Part shown: positions 11,701 through 22,276 of the stretch, piece by piece
Position numbering within the stretch: position 1 is the first letter of the stretch
Layout of the letters: each line of letters starts with the position of its first letter
Origin: Rhizoclosmatium globosum
Taxonomy: Eukaryota > Chytridiomycota > Chytridiomycetes > Chytridiales > Chytriomycetaceae
Length of the DNA: 64,000 nt
Direction of reading: 5' to 3'
NCBI GenBank assembly: GCA_002104985.1
Contig: MCGO01000004.1
Coordinates: 682,001-746,000, forward strand
The notes under the pieces: generated by a model
Database searches by the model: none
Told to the model about the DNA's origin: nothing
Seen by the model: only the letters and a program-made list of their open reading frames with translations
Program-made: the position numbers and the translations under genes

Positions 11701-14700
11701 GACCATCAAGTAACTTTGAATTCTCTGAGCCTGCATGAGCGCTCCATCTACGAGTATATGATGCATTTGCCTGGACATGTGTGGACACTTGAGGACGAAA
11801 ACAAGAGAGTATTGCGGAATGATCGTGAGAAACAGTCACAGAATATGTATCGGCCTTATTTGCATTCAGCCATCATCACTGGAGTCAAGCCTGTTGTTGG
11901 CGGTGACTTTTATTCCAAAGCCCTTTTGCAGTTTTTGGATGCACTTGTTGTGTCTTTTGTTATCAATCCGGTCAAGGAAGTAGATGAAGATGTTCAAGTC
12001 AGAGGTGTTGGTCATGCTCAAGGTGCTCAAGGTGCTCAAGGTGCTCAAGGTGTTCAAAACCAAGCTGTGGAGGGAGTGGAGGAAGACGATGAAGTCCCAG
12101 AGGATACTTCCCAGCTCACTCTTGCTCAACTGCGGACCTCCTTTAAGACTTTGATTCTTCAGTATATCCAGCCAGTGCAGTGGGGCTTGTCGATAAAGAA
12201 AGAAATGCGGCTGGTGCCTTCAACTCCCTACATCAACATCAATCTCCTTTGCCGTGATGATCTCACAAATTTGTTTGAGGATGTTATCAAGTTGAGCAAC
12301 AATGAATACCTGTTGTTTGGGAGAGATGGCTGTTTGGAAAATGAAATTGGTCAACAGCTCAATAACACTGGTGTTGTGCAGCAAGCAGTCCGAAGCGCTA
12401 TTGCTCGTTACAAGACTTGGACCAAAGTTGGACTGAAATTGAGTAAGCTTCTTTAGTTTTCTTCTCAACAACTTTTCTCTAAATTCAATACAAACAACCA
12501 GGAAAACCATTCCATCAGCAGTTCAGTCATTCAAATCGTCGTTATCTCTCTATTGATGGCCACACTATTTTCCCAAAGCTCTCTAGTTCTGAAGTGCGGG
12601 GGTTGCAATCTGCCATCTTTGATCAGCAAAATGAGAAGTTGTCATCACGAAAAATTGAAGCATACTTTCTTGACTCCTGTGATGCACCCACTGGAGACAC
12701 TCCATGGCCACCAACATTCCCGTCCATCAATTTGTGTCACTTGAACTTGATGCGTATGGCGTTAGAAAAGGGCTCTGACAAAAACAAAAGGCTTGTTGTT
12801 CATCCACTTGGTTACAAAATCAAAGCCAGTGCCAAGAATGTTATTGAGCTGCAGTTGATACGGAACTCAACCATCAACTTCCCAACTTCCAAGAATAGAT
12901 TTCTGACCTACCGTCCCGGTGCCATCAGTATTACATATGACAGAGAAACTGGTGTCTTCAAAACAATGCTCCCTCTGCGAAGTCACCACATGACCGAAGC
13001 TGACTTGAAACAAATAACAGCTGACTTCTCTCATTGTGGTTCTCCTCGACGCTATCCAACAACAACAACTCCTGGAGTTAATCGCCATCCTTCTGACATC
13101 AACTTCAATGCAGTCCAAGAGTTACTGGCTGATTCCTTCAAAGCTATGGCAGACACTCGAAAGTTATATGCTGCAAATCCTGGCAACCCCGAAGCCAGAG
13201 AAGAGTATCGACATGCATCGCATTTGGTTGGATACCTTCGGCATCGAATTCAAAATGAGTGTTCTGCCAAGCACCGACGCAAACTGGAAGATGCCATGAC
13301 TGTTTATGCTCGTCAACACAACTTTGGATCATTTCGATATGACTCTAACAAATTGGGTGGAGTTCATGCTGAAGATACTGCTTTATTTGAATCTCATATG
13401 GGTTCTTTTCAAAGTCCTGATGTTTGGATCACAAATCCTTCCGAAGCTGTGCAGTCTGTCTTTCGAAAAGTTTTTGGAACAACTCGTTTATTGTTGAGCA
13501 GTGATCCAGGTGGAAGGACAGTGGAAACTCAGATGGCAAGTACAGGCCATGTTGTTCAGATTGGAGTAGGCTTTGAAGCAGTGATTTGTCGTCTTCAGAA
13601 ACGCATCAGCACTCTTCAATCATTTCGAGACAGAGCCATTGATCAACTGGAGTCAGTGGTGGAGTTACGGAGTCTTGTTGCTGCTGCTGAATTGGATCTT
13701 GTTGAATACGCCGCAGGTGATGCAGTTGTATTGGCGGAGACTTTGCGTCTGGAAAAACTTGTGCTTGAAGCGGAACAGGCACTGGAGTTCAGGTTGAAGG
13801 ATCTGCGTGCATCAGCGAGAATGGTTCCAAAGCCAGCACCCAATGTGCAAGATATGGATGTGCTTGTAGATGACGAGGATCTGGTGGATGGAGTAGGGAG
13901 AGTTGACAAGGAGTTGAAAAAGATGCGTGATAAGTTTGAGGTTGTTCTTGATGGAAATGGTGATGGAGATGACCCCAACCTGTTCTCACGGCTGCTCAAG
14001 AATGCACAAGATAAACTGAACAAGTATGCTCAACGAGTTCGTCGATCTGCTGCAGAATGGAATTCAAGTGCTGATTCTTATGCCACATCCGACTTCAACT
14101 CCAAAACCACCAACAAGAAAACCACTTCTGGAAAAGATGGGATTCCAAGTAAGTTTATTGATTTGTCTTGTTTCTTGTTTCTAAATAACTATTTTCCTCT
14201 TTAACTTAGAATGGGTCAAGACAGTCCTTTCGTATGCGGCCCATGCCTCCATTAGAAAACAGACCACGGTCATGGCCTTCAAAAAGTCGCAGAATGGTGG
14301 CGCATTCTTTACTCCTGGCAGTCTTCTACCAACTGCGGCAAACATCAAGTCTATTATGGGTGAAGGCTTTGATTCAAGGTTTCCACTCAGTGGCAGAATT
14401 GGGAGGATCAAGGCTGTGGTAATTGTAACTGAGGTAAACACTCTTCTACATGTTACTTTATTTAACTCATACACTGTTATTTTCGAAATAGATTGGATCA
14501 ACAATCATGTGCTTTTGCGGCCGCATCTCACGCATCGGGAAGGCCAAAACGTTCAAATGCTCCAACCCACGTTGCAGTGGCCGTGAATTATGTTCACGTG
14601 ATAGTCTCACCTTCCGACTCCCACGTGATATCAAGAGTGGCCTGTTCATTGAGAATCTAACGTGGGCAATAGCATTGATGCGAGTCCATCACCACATTCG

Positions 14701-15061
14701 AGGTGGTGGGACGGGAGGTGCGGAAAACAATGATGGCAACGGCGATCCAGGAGGTGGAGGACCGGGTGGAGGAAGGAGAGGAGGAGGGAGTGGTGGAGTC
14801 AGACGGGAAGGCGGAGGACCAAGTGGTGGCAACAACAACAAACCTCCTCCGGCAAAGAAACAGCGTATTGTTAAAGGTCGTTTAGAGTATGTTGTGGTGG
14901 AGGAGGTGGAAGGGAGATTGGACGAAGGTGGGATTGATCCCACTTCGAGGCAGACTGAGGAGGACTATCCAGTATCTCAGCAAGTGGACAACAAATCTAC
15001 ACACTTTCCTATCTTGCACTTGGCCTCCCTTGGAGCTGCTGGACACGTTAGCGACGTATAG
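2786..15061 (+). CDS. Giant Fanzor/TnpB-like RuvC nuclease, copy A (damaged)
   Basis: About 20 exons join in frame to ~3,700 residues. Start: ATG 2786 spliced to 2871, or ATG 2871. Approximate exons begin at 3044, 3203, 3901, 4451, 5032, 5456, 5851, 6298, 6921, 7474, 7749, 8756, 9201, 10339, 10682, 12502, 14210, 14492. N-terminus: hydrophobic stretches (exons 2871-3300 and near 3560). Then a Ser/Pro-rich region, a Lys-rich patch (6070-6170), two C2H2-like fingers (CPLC...H-x4-H, ~7485; CPIC...H-x4-H, ~7756) and a long unrecognised middle. The nuclease is in the last 15%: RuvC-I SSDPGGRTVETQMAS (Asp codon 13502), RuvC-II VVIVTEIGS (14431), zinc ribbon CFCG...CSNPRC, RuvC-III LPRDIKSGLFIENL (14627), then a Gly-rich tail. 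A 49-base deletion at ~10557 removes a splice acceptor. It could instead be two genes; no internal stop/start pair was found. Confidence 0.65.
7113..7238 (+). repeat. Coding minisatellite, copy A
   Basis: Tandem 12-base units related to GGTCCAGTCCAA encode PVQG/PVQD tetrapeptide repeats after an acidic EEEGDGDGDGG segment. About ten units are present here against about seventeen in copy B, with unit variants (DSPVQDSPV) in both. All length changes are multiples of three, so the frame is kept. Confidence 0.8.
15002..15056 (+). repeat. 55-bp terminal sequence of the giant element
   Basis: The last 55 bases of the giant gene, ending three bases before its TAG (15059-15061), are identical base for base to the reverse complement of 41537-41591. 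The unit contains a small hairpin CTCC-CTT-GGAG (15025-15035) and ends with ACGT-TAGCG-ACGT (15045-15057). In TnpB/Fanzor systems the guide-RNA scaffold overlaps the 3' end of the gene and the element's right end, with the guide just beyond. The position fits that pattern; the RNA itself is inference. Confidence 0.6.
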
Positions 15062-15194
15062 CTGATGTGAGTTTTTTTTTGTATGTCAACAAAGAATCCA
15101 TCCGCTAATTCATTTTTTCGAAGCGCTGTGAAAAGTAATGAGATTGTCAATAAAAACCATGATTTTGTTTCAAATAGAATAGGAAAACTGATTT

Positions 15195-17178
15195 TTATTG
15201 AAACGCGAGAACAAGTTGCTTCGACGCATTTTCGTTGCCTATGAGTGCGTTTTTGTTCTTTGCATATGACTCCAAGGCTTTTCGATATGCAGATTGAAAC
15301 TGAAAATCCCAAACAACGTTCCGGCCTTCCAATAACTTTTCGAGTATAACAAGGAGTTGTTCAACAAATTCGTGCCGAGGAGTTGCTGCCAAGACAGTTT
15401 GGCGATTGAAGCCCGTTTCGTCAGGCCCACCCACAATGAGACGTATGCCTTGGTTTTCACTCCATTGAACAACTGGAACATGGCATTCTGCCTCGTTGTC
15501 CAGCACAATATACCCTCCAAACTGATATAACAGTAGTAACCTCCCAAACACAGCCTTCCCCTTCTCCCCTTTGATCTTTTGATAAGCTTTCCAAAATTTC
15601 CGCTCAAACGATCCACGTACAAACCGTTCCACATCTTGTAAAGGAAAAACAATCTTCAAGATATCTGGATTCAGGGTTTCCCATGATGAATGCATTTCCA
15701 AGACTCGAGCTGTTTCCTTTTGTTCTTGTAGTTGGCGCTGTGAAGGTCCAAACAGACTTCTTCGGCCCTCCTTACGGCCACGACGATCTAATACCTCACG
15801 TGGAAGTTCTGTGTGTATAAAGTGAAGGGGTATGCCATGGTTCGCCTTGACGTTTTCCAAACTTCCTTCTCCAACACGGTCTAACGCCAAATCCCCGCCG
15901 ACAGACGCATTTCGCGCGAGAGCTTCTCGTTTCTGATTCTTCCATCCAGTCTTTGTCTCGCCATCACCAAAGTGTCGCACGTAAATTCCTGGGTATCGGA
16001 AATACACTTGTCCAAGAACCAGTACGTCGTCAACAACACGTTTTCCACGATCAAGGCCTCGGAGGTCGTCAAAGTTGTAATAAGGGTATCGTTCCGTCAT
16101 TACTTCCCAAAAGACTTTGCTCCAGAAGGCGGGTCCTGTGAGGCCTACGACGGCTTCGATGGTGTTGAGGACGTGGTCGGGGGATGTGAGGATTGTTTCG
16201 GTGAGGCGGTGGATAAAGGTTTGCAGAAAGGGATGTCCAGGTGCAGAAGCCGTAGTCCATTGAGTTAGTTGATCTCTGCCTCCAATAACGCTAAACTCCT
16301 TGAAAGAAGCATGTTAATAATGGTTGCAGATGGCTGAATTGAAAAGCATGGTGTGGTGTAGAGAGAACTTGAGAAGGGAAAGAGAGGGGGAGAGAGGGAG
16401 GGAGGAGAAAAAGAGGCACAGCATTTGAGAAACTTTCATATTAAGAACGGCAGGGAATCTTGATATCATCATATATATTCTCGGTAAATAGAGTAAAGTT
16501 AGGCAGATAGGAATGGCTTACCTCAACGCCCATTATTAATGAAACTTCTCTCTGTGGTACATGATTTCGATGTAGAGCATGCAAGACTTTGGAGACTTTA
16601 CCGACAGCAACACCTTCCATCCATTCTTGGATGGGAAAAAGCGCTTGGGTGTCCATGTCCGTATAAACACCTCCAAACTCGTACAGCATGAGATATCGCA
16701 CAAAGTCTGCACGTTGAACTATGTATGGCAGTTTGAAGTATGCAGCAATAACTCTTGGCGTGAAATGTGACTTGACAAACGCGTCGCATTGGGCGTCATT
16801 GAGAATGATTTGTAGGTGGGCCGGGTTTAGATTATCCCAGGAGCGGAACCAGTCAATGCGTGCTTTGACGGGATCAGAGCCGTTTCTAGAAGCACGGACA
16901 ATGTCTGCATGGTTGTTTGTGGAGAATGTGCGCCAAATCAAGTTTGGGATTTTGCCAGAGGTAAGCAGAGAGTCATGGAGATAGGAAGAAGGCTCTGGAG
17001 GGGAAAAGACGCGAGGACTTTGTGAGGAGAGGGAGCGGAAGAAGCGAAGTAGTTGAAGGTCGAGTTTTGTGTGTGGAGGGAATACAACAAGGAGAAAGAT
17101 GATAGTGAGGAAGAGAAGACGAAAGCCAGCGCGAGCAAGTCTTCTTCGGCGTGATGAAAGCAGCTGTTTCTGATTCAT
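15195..17178 (-). CDS. GT32 (Och1-like) glycosyltransferase with two modules
   Basis: Start ATG 17178 (MNQKQLLSS); exon 16522-17178, then exon 15195-16298. The protein is type II: basic residues, then a membrane anchor FRLLFLTIIFLLVVF, then a luminal domain. The first module has PNLIWRTF, QRADFVRYLMLYEFGG and the nucleotide-sugar/Mn-binding DXD in VYTDMD, typical of GT32 mannosyltransferases acting in the Golgi. A second C-terminal module repeats the plan (SSWETLNPD, GRLLLLYQFGG) but the DXD is replaced by VLDNEAE, so it is probably non-catalytic. The intron (~223 bases) is long for this region and purine-rich. It is a paralogue of the gene at 20535. Acceptor sugar is unknown. Confidence 0.8.
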
Positions 17179-17502
17179 TCCTGTCAATTTGATGTGAGTT
17201 GGCGGGATGCCTTGTTTGAATCTGCCAAAAATGGAATCCAAAACAAGTGTGGCAGGTGGCAAAGGAAGCGTCCGGATGACCCGATCGTCAGGATCGATCG
17301 GGTCAGGAAGCGGAGTCAGTGTGACGCGCAAGAGTGCTTTCCAGTACGGCAATCCAAACAGCGAAGCCTTGGCGGCGGCGGCGGCGGCGGGAAAGGGCGG
17401 CGGCAGTGGCAGTGACGAGCGCGGGTGAGGCTTCTCTGCGTCGCTTCTAGCTTCACCAACTGTGACTAATTGGTTGATTGGCTTGGCAGTGCGTCAATCG
17501 AC

Positions 17503-18986
17503 ATGGTGCCGCTGCTCAATGGCGCCGGCTCAACTGGCTCAACGGGCTCGAAGGAGGCGCCACCATCTCGATCCAGACGATTCCTCAAGTACATTCGACT
17601 CTTTGCGCGACAGTCAATTGGTGCTAAATTAGCGTGGATTGGAGTGCTCGTTGCTGGTGTGATGCAGCTGCTGGTGAGACTGACTGTGATTGGGGGTGAT
17701 ATTGGGTGGTGAGAGTTAACGTGTCGAACCAAAAGGGACTCGCCGTGTTCGCCTCCGCAAAACGTACAGCGGCAAAGACCGATGCGCTGACGCCGGTGCT
17801 CGTTGTCTTCCACTTTGTCGTGGCCATGGCGTTCTTTGTTGCCGCTCCAATGCTCCTTAAGCGCCACGTCGACTGGCCCCGCAAACATCCACACGCTCAC
17901 CAATCAGCAGCTTTGCTTTCGCTCGATGTGCTTTGGGCTGCAATTGCTGCCTGGGCAGTTTCCGCTGTTGCTCCCACGTTTACCTCCATTCTTGCTGTCG
18001 CTGCAGACCCCTCCCTTGCACGCATTATCGCCACTCTTGCGGCAGCATCGGGAATTGCGTTTGTTGCATATGTGCGTTTTGTCGGAAAGCGTCTTGTGTT
18101 GGCGTCCATTGCCGATTCTACCCCATACACTTCTCCAGCAAAGAAAGCCGTCCGTAGACGAAGCAGTGGCCTTTCTTCAAACGCCCCTATTTCAATCGCA
18201 GCTGCAAACCCTACAGAAATCTGGATGAAGCGAATAGCAACCAGTTTTGAATCACATCTGGGCGTCGTTGGATTTATTGGATCTGGTTGGGCGCTTACGT
18301 TCCTTGAATCTTTCATTACTCCTTCGAAAAAGTCAACTTCTCCCTCATCTGCGTCCCTTGCTGCTTCTCTTGCCGCTCTTCTGCCTGGCGATTCAGCACC
18401 AGTTACCCCCTCGAATCAATTCTCATCACAATACGCAATTCTCTCCCTACTCTTTGTCATTCTTCAAGCAGCTCTATTTTCTACGTTTATTTACTGGGGC
18501 GCTGTGGGACACGGTATTCGACATTTGCCACCAACAACCCAACACATTCGACCGCTTTCACGATCCAACAGCGCTTCTACCCTCGATGCGTCTACATCTT
18601 CCTCAGTCCAAATTACAGCCGTTGCGAATCAAACCGCACTCAATTCAACAACCCAGGACGAGCTGGATGAAACTGGAAGCATAGCATCCACGAGCGGATA
18701 CAATACACCAACTTCAGTGGCTGCAACTACAGAAGGAGAGTTTACGTCATCACTCTTAAACTCACTTCTTGTTGTGAAAAAACGTTCCGGAAGTAATTCG
18801 CTACGCAGTCAGTATTCGAATGCAAGTCTTCGAAAGCAAGCCAATATGAATCAAATGGAAATTATAGAGGCTGAACAGCGATCACAGAAACTGATTTTGG
18901 CTGTTATTTGGGTCATTGGTTGTATTGGTGTTGGGTTATTGTTTGCATGGTGTTTCGTTTGCACAACCGCTTGTGGCCGATCGTAA
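17503..18986 (+). CDS. Multi-spanning membrane protein of unknown function
   Basis: Start ATG 17503 (MVPLLNGAGS); exon 1 to 17673, exon 2 from 17736 to 18986. About 470 residues. Hydrophobic segments occur near WIGVLVAGVMQLL, LVVFHFVVAMAFFVAAPML, LDVLWAAIAAWAVSAVAP, IIATLAAASGIAFVAYV, GVVGFIGSGWALTFLESF, YAILSLLFVILQAALFSTF and, at the C-terminus, LILAVIWVIGCIGVGLLFAW. A Ser/Thr-rich hydrophilic loop of ~120 residues precedes the last segment. I do not recognise the family. The start is divergent from the GT32 gene (ATG 17178), so the two share a ~320-base promoter that contains a short GGC repeat around 17371-17405. Confidence 0.65.
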
Positions 18987-19173
18987 TCTTTCAAATCATG
19001 GCCAATAAATGTGAAATATTGTTCTCAATGATGTGCCATCAAATCGAATCACAACATTTGATTTGATTTGTGGTGGACCAAAGACGTCATCCGATTTCTC
19101 ACGAAAGCTGCATAAAACAGGAGTGCAACTTCATCGTTAGCGCCAAAGCAAACATACAAACTACAGTTATAAG

Positions 19174-20487
19174 ATGCTTAAGGATCATGAAGCCTCACCA
19201 GCTGGTGAAACAATCTCTGAAACAATAAGTTCGGATCAAGCAAAACTGAAACTTGACATACACAAGCCTGTCGCCATCATCGATGATTCAGTTGATGACG
19301 ATGAATTCAAAGAGGGGGGAACAGACGGTGTTGCCATCATCATTGCAAGTTTCATCCACCACTTTTTCTGTATTGGGCTCTCCTACACATTCGGAGTATA
19401 TTCCTTACATTACAAGGAGATGAATTTGGACAATACTGCCAACATTCAATTCATTGGGGCCGTTGGAACTGCATCTGTGGTTGCAACTGGGTTTCTCTCT
19501 GGAAAACTGGCAGAACGTTTCGGCGTCAAGATTATGCTTTGTGTTTCTACTATTCTCATGTCGTCAGCTCTTGTGTTGGCGTCATTCTGTACACAAACCT
19601 GGCAGTATGCTTTGACACAAGGTTTTTTGTTTGGTGTTGGAGGAAGCATTGGATACTTTCCCAGTTTGAGTGCAATTGGACAATGGTGGAATAAGAAGCG
19701 AAGCGTGGCAACGGGAATAGCTGCTTCTGGGGCGGGAATTGGCGGTCTTATGATGTCACTTGTCACTCAAAAATTACTCTCAACCATTGGCCTTCAATGG
19801 ACGCTAAGGACAAATGCAATCATTCTCGCAACATGTATGATTGCTACTCTCCCACTCGTGAAACAACGAATTCCGACACGTGGTGTACCAACGGATTGGA
19901 CGATTCTCAGGAATCGACGATTCCTCTTGCTTTTGGGAACAGTATTTTTTGCAATGTTCCCAAACTTCATTCCAAGTTATTTTCTGCCATCATTTGCTCG
20001 TGATGTTGCAAACTTGTCTGCATCAGAAGGTGCACTGCTTGTGGCTCTATACAATGGATCATCGGCATTTGGCAGGATTCTGGTCGGGTTTCTGGCCGAT
20101 TTCTTGGTTGGTCGCATCAACTCCTTCATTTTGTGCACATTTCTGAGTGCCATGAGCATGCTGGTTCTTTGGCCGTTTGCCACCACGTTCCCATTACTGA
20201 TATTCTTTGCAATGTTTAATGGAATGGTCTCTGGTGGTTATTTCGTGTTGATTCCTGTAATTGTTGGCCAGTTGTTTGGAGTCGCGCAAATGGCTTCTCT
20301 TGTGGGGATGTCCATGAACTTATCCTTTATTGGATATCTTGCAGGTCCACCAATTGCTGGTGCTCTGCGGGAGTCTGTTGGATTCACAGGTGTATGCTTG
20401 TTTGCGGGAGGGTTAACTTTGATTTCCGTCTTCTTCTGCATCGCTGTGAGAGTAGTCGTTGAGCCAAAATTGCTCAGAATAGTTTAA
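19174..20487 (+). CDS. MFS transporter, monocarboxylate (MCT/SLC16)-like
   Basis: Single exon, 437 residues, about the size expected for fungal MCT-like MFS proteins. A short acidic cytosolic N-terminus is followed by the hallmark first helix (GVAIIIASFIHHFFCIGLSY; the family signature is D-G-x-x-G/A...W/S). LSGKLAERFGVK follows in loop 2-3 and KKRSVATGIAASGAGIGG in helix 5. A central cytosolic loop (KQRIPTRGVPTDW) divides two six-helix halves. Substrate is unknown; fungal relatives carry monocarboxylates or other small organic acids. The gene sits between two GT32 genes. A truncated paralogue lies at 54535. Confidence 0.85.
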   Translation: MLKDHEASPAGETISETISSDQAKLKLDIHKPVAIIDDSVDDDEFKEGGTDGVAIIIASFIHHFFCIGLSYTFGVYSLHYKEMNLDNTANIQFIGAVGTASVVATGFLSGKLAERFGVKIMLCVSTILMSSALVLASFCTQTWQYALTQGFLFGVGGSIGYFPSLSAIGQWWNKKRSVATGIAASGAGIGGLMMSLVTQKLLSTIGLQWTLRTNAIILATCMIATLPLVKQRIPTRGVPTDWTILRNRRFLLLLGTVFFAMFPNFIPSYFLPSFARDVANLSASEGALLVALYNGSSAFGRILVGFLADFLVGRINSFILCTFLSAMSMLVLWPFATTFPLLIFFAMFNGMVSGGYFVLIPVIVGQLFGVAQMASLVGMSMNLSFIGYLAGPPIAGALRESVGFTGVCLFAGGLTLISVFFCIAVRVVVEPKLLRIV

Positions 20488-20534
20488 TAGTATTTATTTA
20501 TTTTCCTTTTCTTTTCCTTATTTTATATTATTAA

Positions 20535-22156
20535 ATGATTGTTCGAAAAGGAAAGCGCACTCTCCTCTTTCTCCTCCTCCTCCCATGTTTCCTCCTAGCT
20601 CACATCAGATGGCACTGGGACTTTGATTTGAAGCTCGGAAACCTATTTCATATTCTCACGAATCGTCAGGGTCATCGAGGGAGTCATGAAATCAAATATC
20701 CACGAACGCACTTTGACGGAACCCTGGCAAACTCTATTCCAAACTATATCTTAAGGACTTTCAAGACTGCCAACCGAGAAGAGATTAAGGAGTCTGCGAG
20801 AAACGGATCAGACGCTGCGAGATCGAGATTTAATTGGTTTCAAACTTGGAGTGGGCACAACCCGAACCACGTACAGATACTTCTCGACGATAATGACTTG
20901 GAACGATTCGTTAAAGGAACTTTCTCACCTTACATCGTGGATGCGGTAAATCCATTGAATGCTAGAGAACCTCAAACTTAAACACAAAACCAAAGTACTT
21001 TAGACTCCCACGAATCGTGCAACGTGCAGACTTTGCGCGATACCTTATGCTATATGAGTTTGGTGGAGTCTATACTGACATGGATACGGAGTGTTTTACA
21101 CCAATTGACAAGTGGACGTTTCAGTTCAATGCATCCAGTGTTTCAGCAATCATTGGAATAGAAATATTTGGTGTCTCTGATGATGGGTTGGACCAATTCA
21201 CACAATGGACGATGGCTTTTGCCCCCAAACACCCGTTCCTTGAACAATTCCTCGTAAACCTATCTACGAAGATTTACGAAACCTCTGATGACAGTCTGAA
21301 AAGCGTGGACGCCGTTGTTGGCCTGACTGGACCAATGTTTTGGTCTGTTGAGTGGTGGAAATTCATGAAATCCCGAAAAATCGATGTCTCGAACCTACAG
21401 TCCCTACACAGAAGCTATAAACTCGTTGGAGACGTTTTGGTTCTTGGACGCATCTATTTCCGCGATCCAGCTGTGTTTTCTGTTCATCATTATGCTGGCG
21501 ATTTGAAGAATGGATGGAAGAAACAGAAGGAACCGGATGCACCTGTTCAAGCAAGTATTTCAAAGTCAAGTATGGTTCAAGGTGTGAAAGAAGTCGCTTC
21601 ACAAAATGTGACGATTCCATTTCGAATTATGCGGCCAGTTGGTACAAACAGCCGAAAGGAGCTTGCGTCTCAATTTCCAGAGCATATTTCGGCATTCCGA
21701 TCATGGGATATTTTGAATCCCATGCATCTTCAGCTGTTGTTCAGCGACGACGATTTAAATCGGTTCGTGAAAGGTGGATTCTCGAGGGAAATCCAAGAAA
21801 CATATTTCAGTCTTTCTGCTATTCAAAGACGTGATTTTGGAAGATACCTGATGGCGTACAAGTTTGGGGGTGTCGTTGTGAAAAACGTTTCCTTAACTTG
21901 CTCTAGTCCAATCGAGGTATCTCCTGGTATGGACCTGATACTTTTCCAAGATGGAGATAAATTTCTCGATACCGTATTTGCTGTATCACCAAAACACCCG
22001 TTTAGTTTGGCACTCATTCGTGCATTTGTTGGGAACGAGGGGAAAGGGGGCATAGAAGCCGACTTCAATCAAATTGCTGCTTTGGAGGTTGGAAAGGACA
22101 ATGTCGTTGTGATAAGAAAAGAGTTTACTGTATTTAACATTTTAGAAGAACATTAA
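20535..22156 (+). CDS. GT32 (Och1-like) glycosyltransferase, second copy
   Basis: Start ATG 20535, a signal-anchor (TLLFLLLLPCFLLAHI), exon 1 to 20945, exon 2 from 20996. The acceptor was chosen because it restores YFRLPRIVQRADFARY, which matches the paralogue at 15195-17178. Catalytic features: PNYILRTF, RYLMLYEFGGVYTDMD (DXD), DQFTQWTMAFAPKHPF and a C-terminal duplicated module with IQRRDFGRYLMAYKFGG, in which the DXD is lost (VVKNVSLTC). Predicted Golgi type II mannosyltransferase. The gene is complete and is transcribed convergently with the Fanzor at 22277-25342, leaving ~120 bases between stop codons. Confidence 0.8.
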
Positions 22157-22276
22157 AAAAAACAAAAGGTAAAAGAAAAAAACATACCTGTAAAAAATAA
22201 TTAGAATTATGCCATAAGGAAAGCAAGGCCATACCAAATTTCTTTGTATTGTTAATCAGGAATGTATCCAGGGCTG

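Larger units (their letters stand above)
2470..15063 (+). mobile_element. Giant Fanzor-encoding element, copy A
   Basis: Bases from about 2470 onward are nearly identical to those from 55732 to the window end, including introns and non-coding leader, so this is a dispersed repeat unit. The left edge (TAACCCTCAAAATTTTG, with the palindrome TCAAAATTTTGA at 2479-2490) is set by loss of similarity between A and B. The right edge is set by a 55-bp terminal sequence (15002-15056) that recurs alone at 41537-41591, with weak similarity a few bases further. No terminal inverted repeat or target duplication is visible, which is common for TnpB/Fanzor-carrying units. No reverse transcriptase, DDE transposase, tyrosine recombinase or Helitron protein was recognised. 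The only cargo is the giant gene. Confidence 0.75.

Noticed and set aside
14689..14943. Pro-rich minus-strand frame opposite the giant protein's tail
   Set aside because: Antisense shadow of the Gly-rich C-terminus.
2470..15063. Giant element as a retrotransposon, Helitron, Crypton or KDZ/Plavaka-type element
   Set aside because: No reverse transcriptase, integrase, Rep/helicase, tyrosine recombinase or DDE signature was recognised; the only catalytic signature is the RuvC set of TnpB/Fanzor.
2470..15063. Giant element as a recent giant-virus insertion
   Set aside because: The gene has ~19 spliceosomal introns and no accompanying viral genes.
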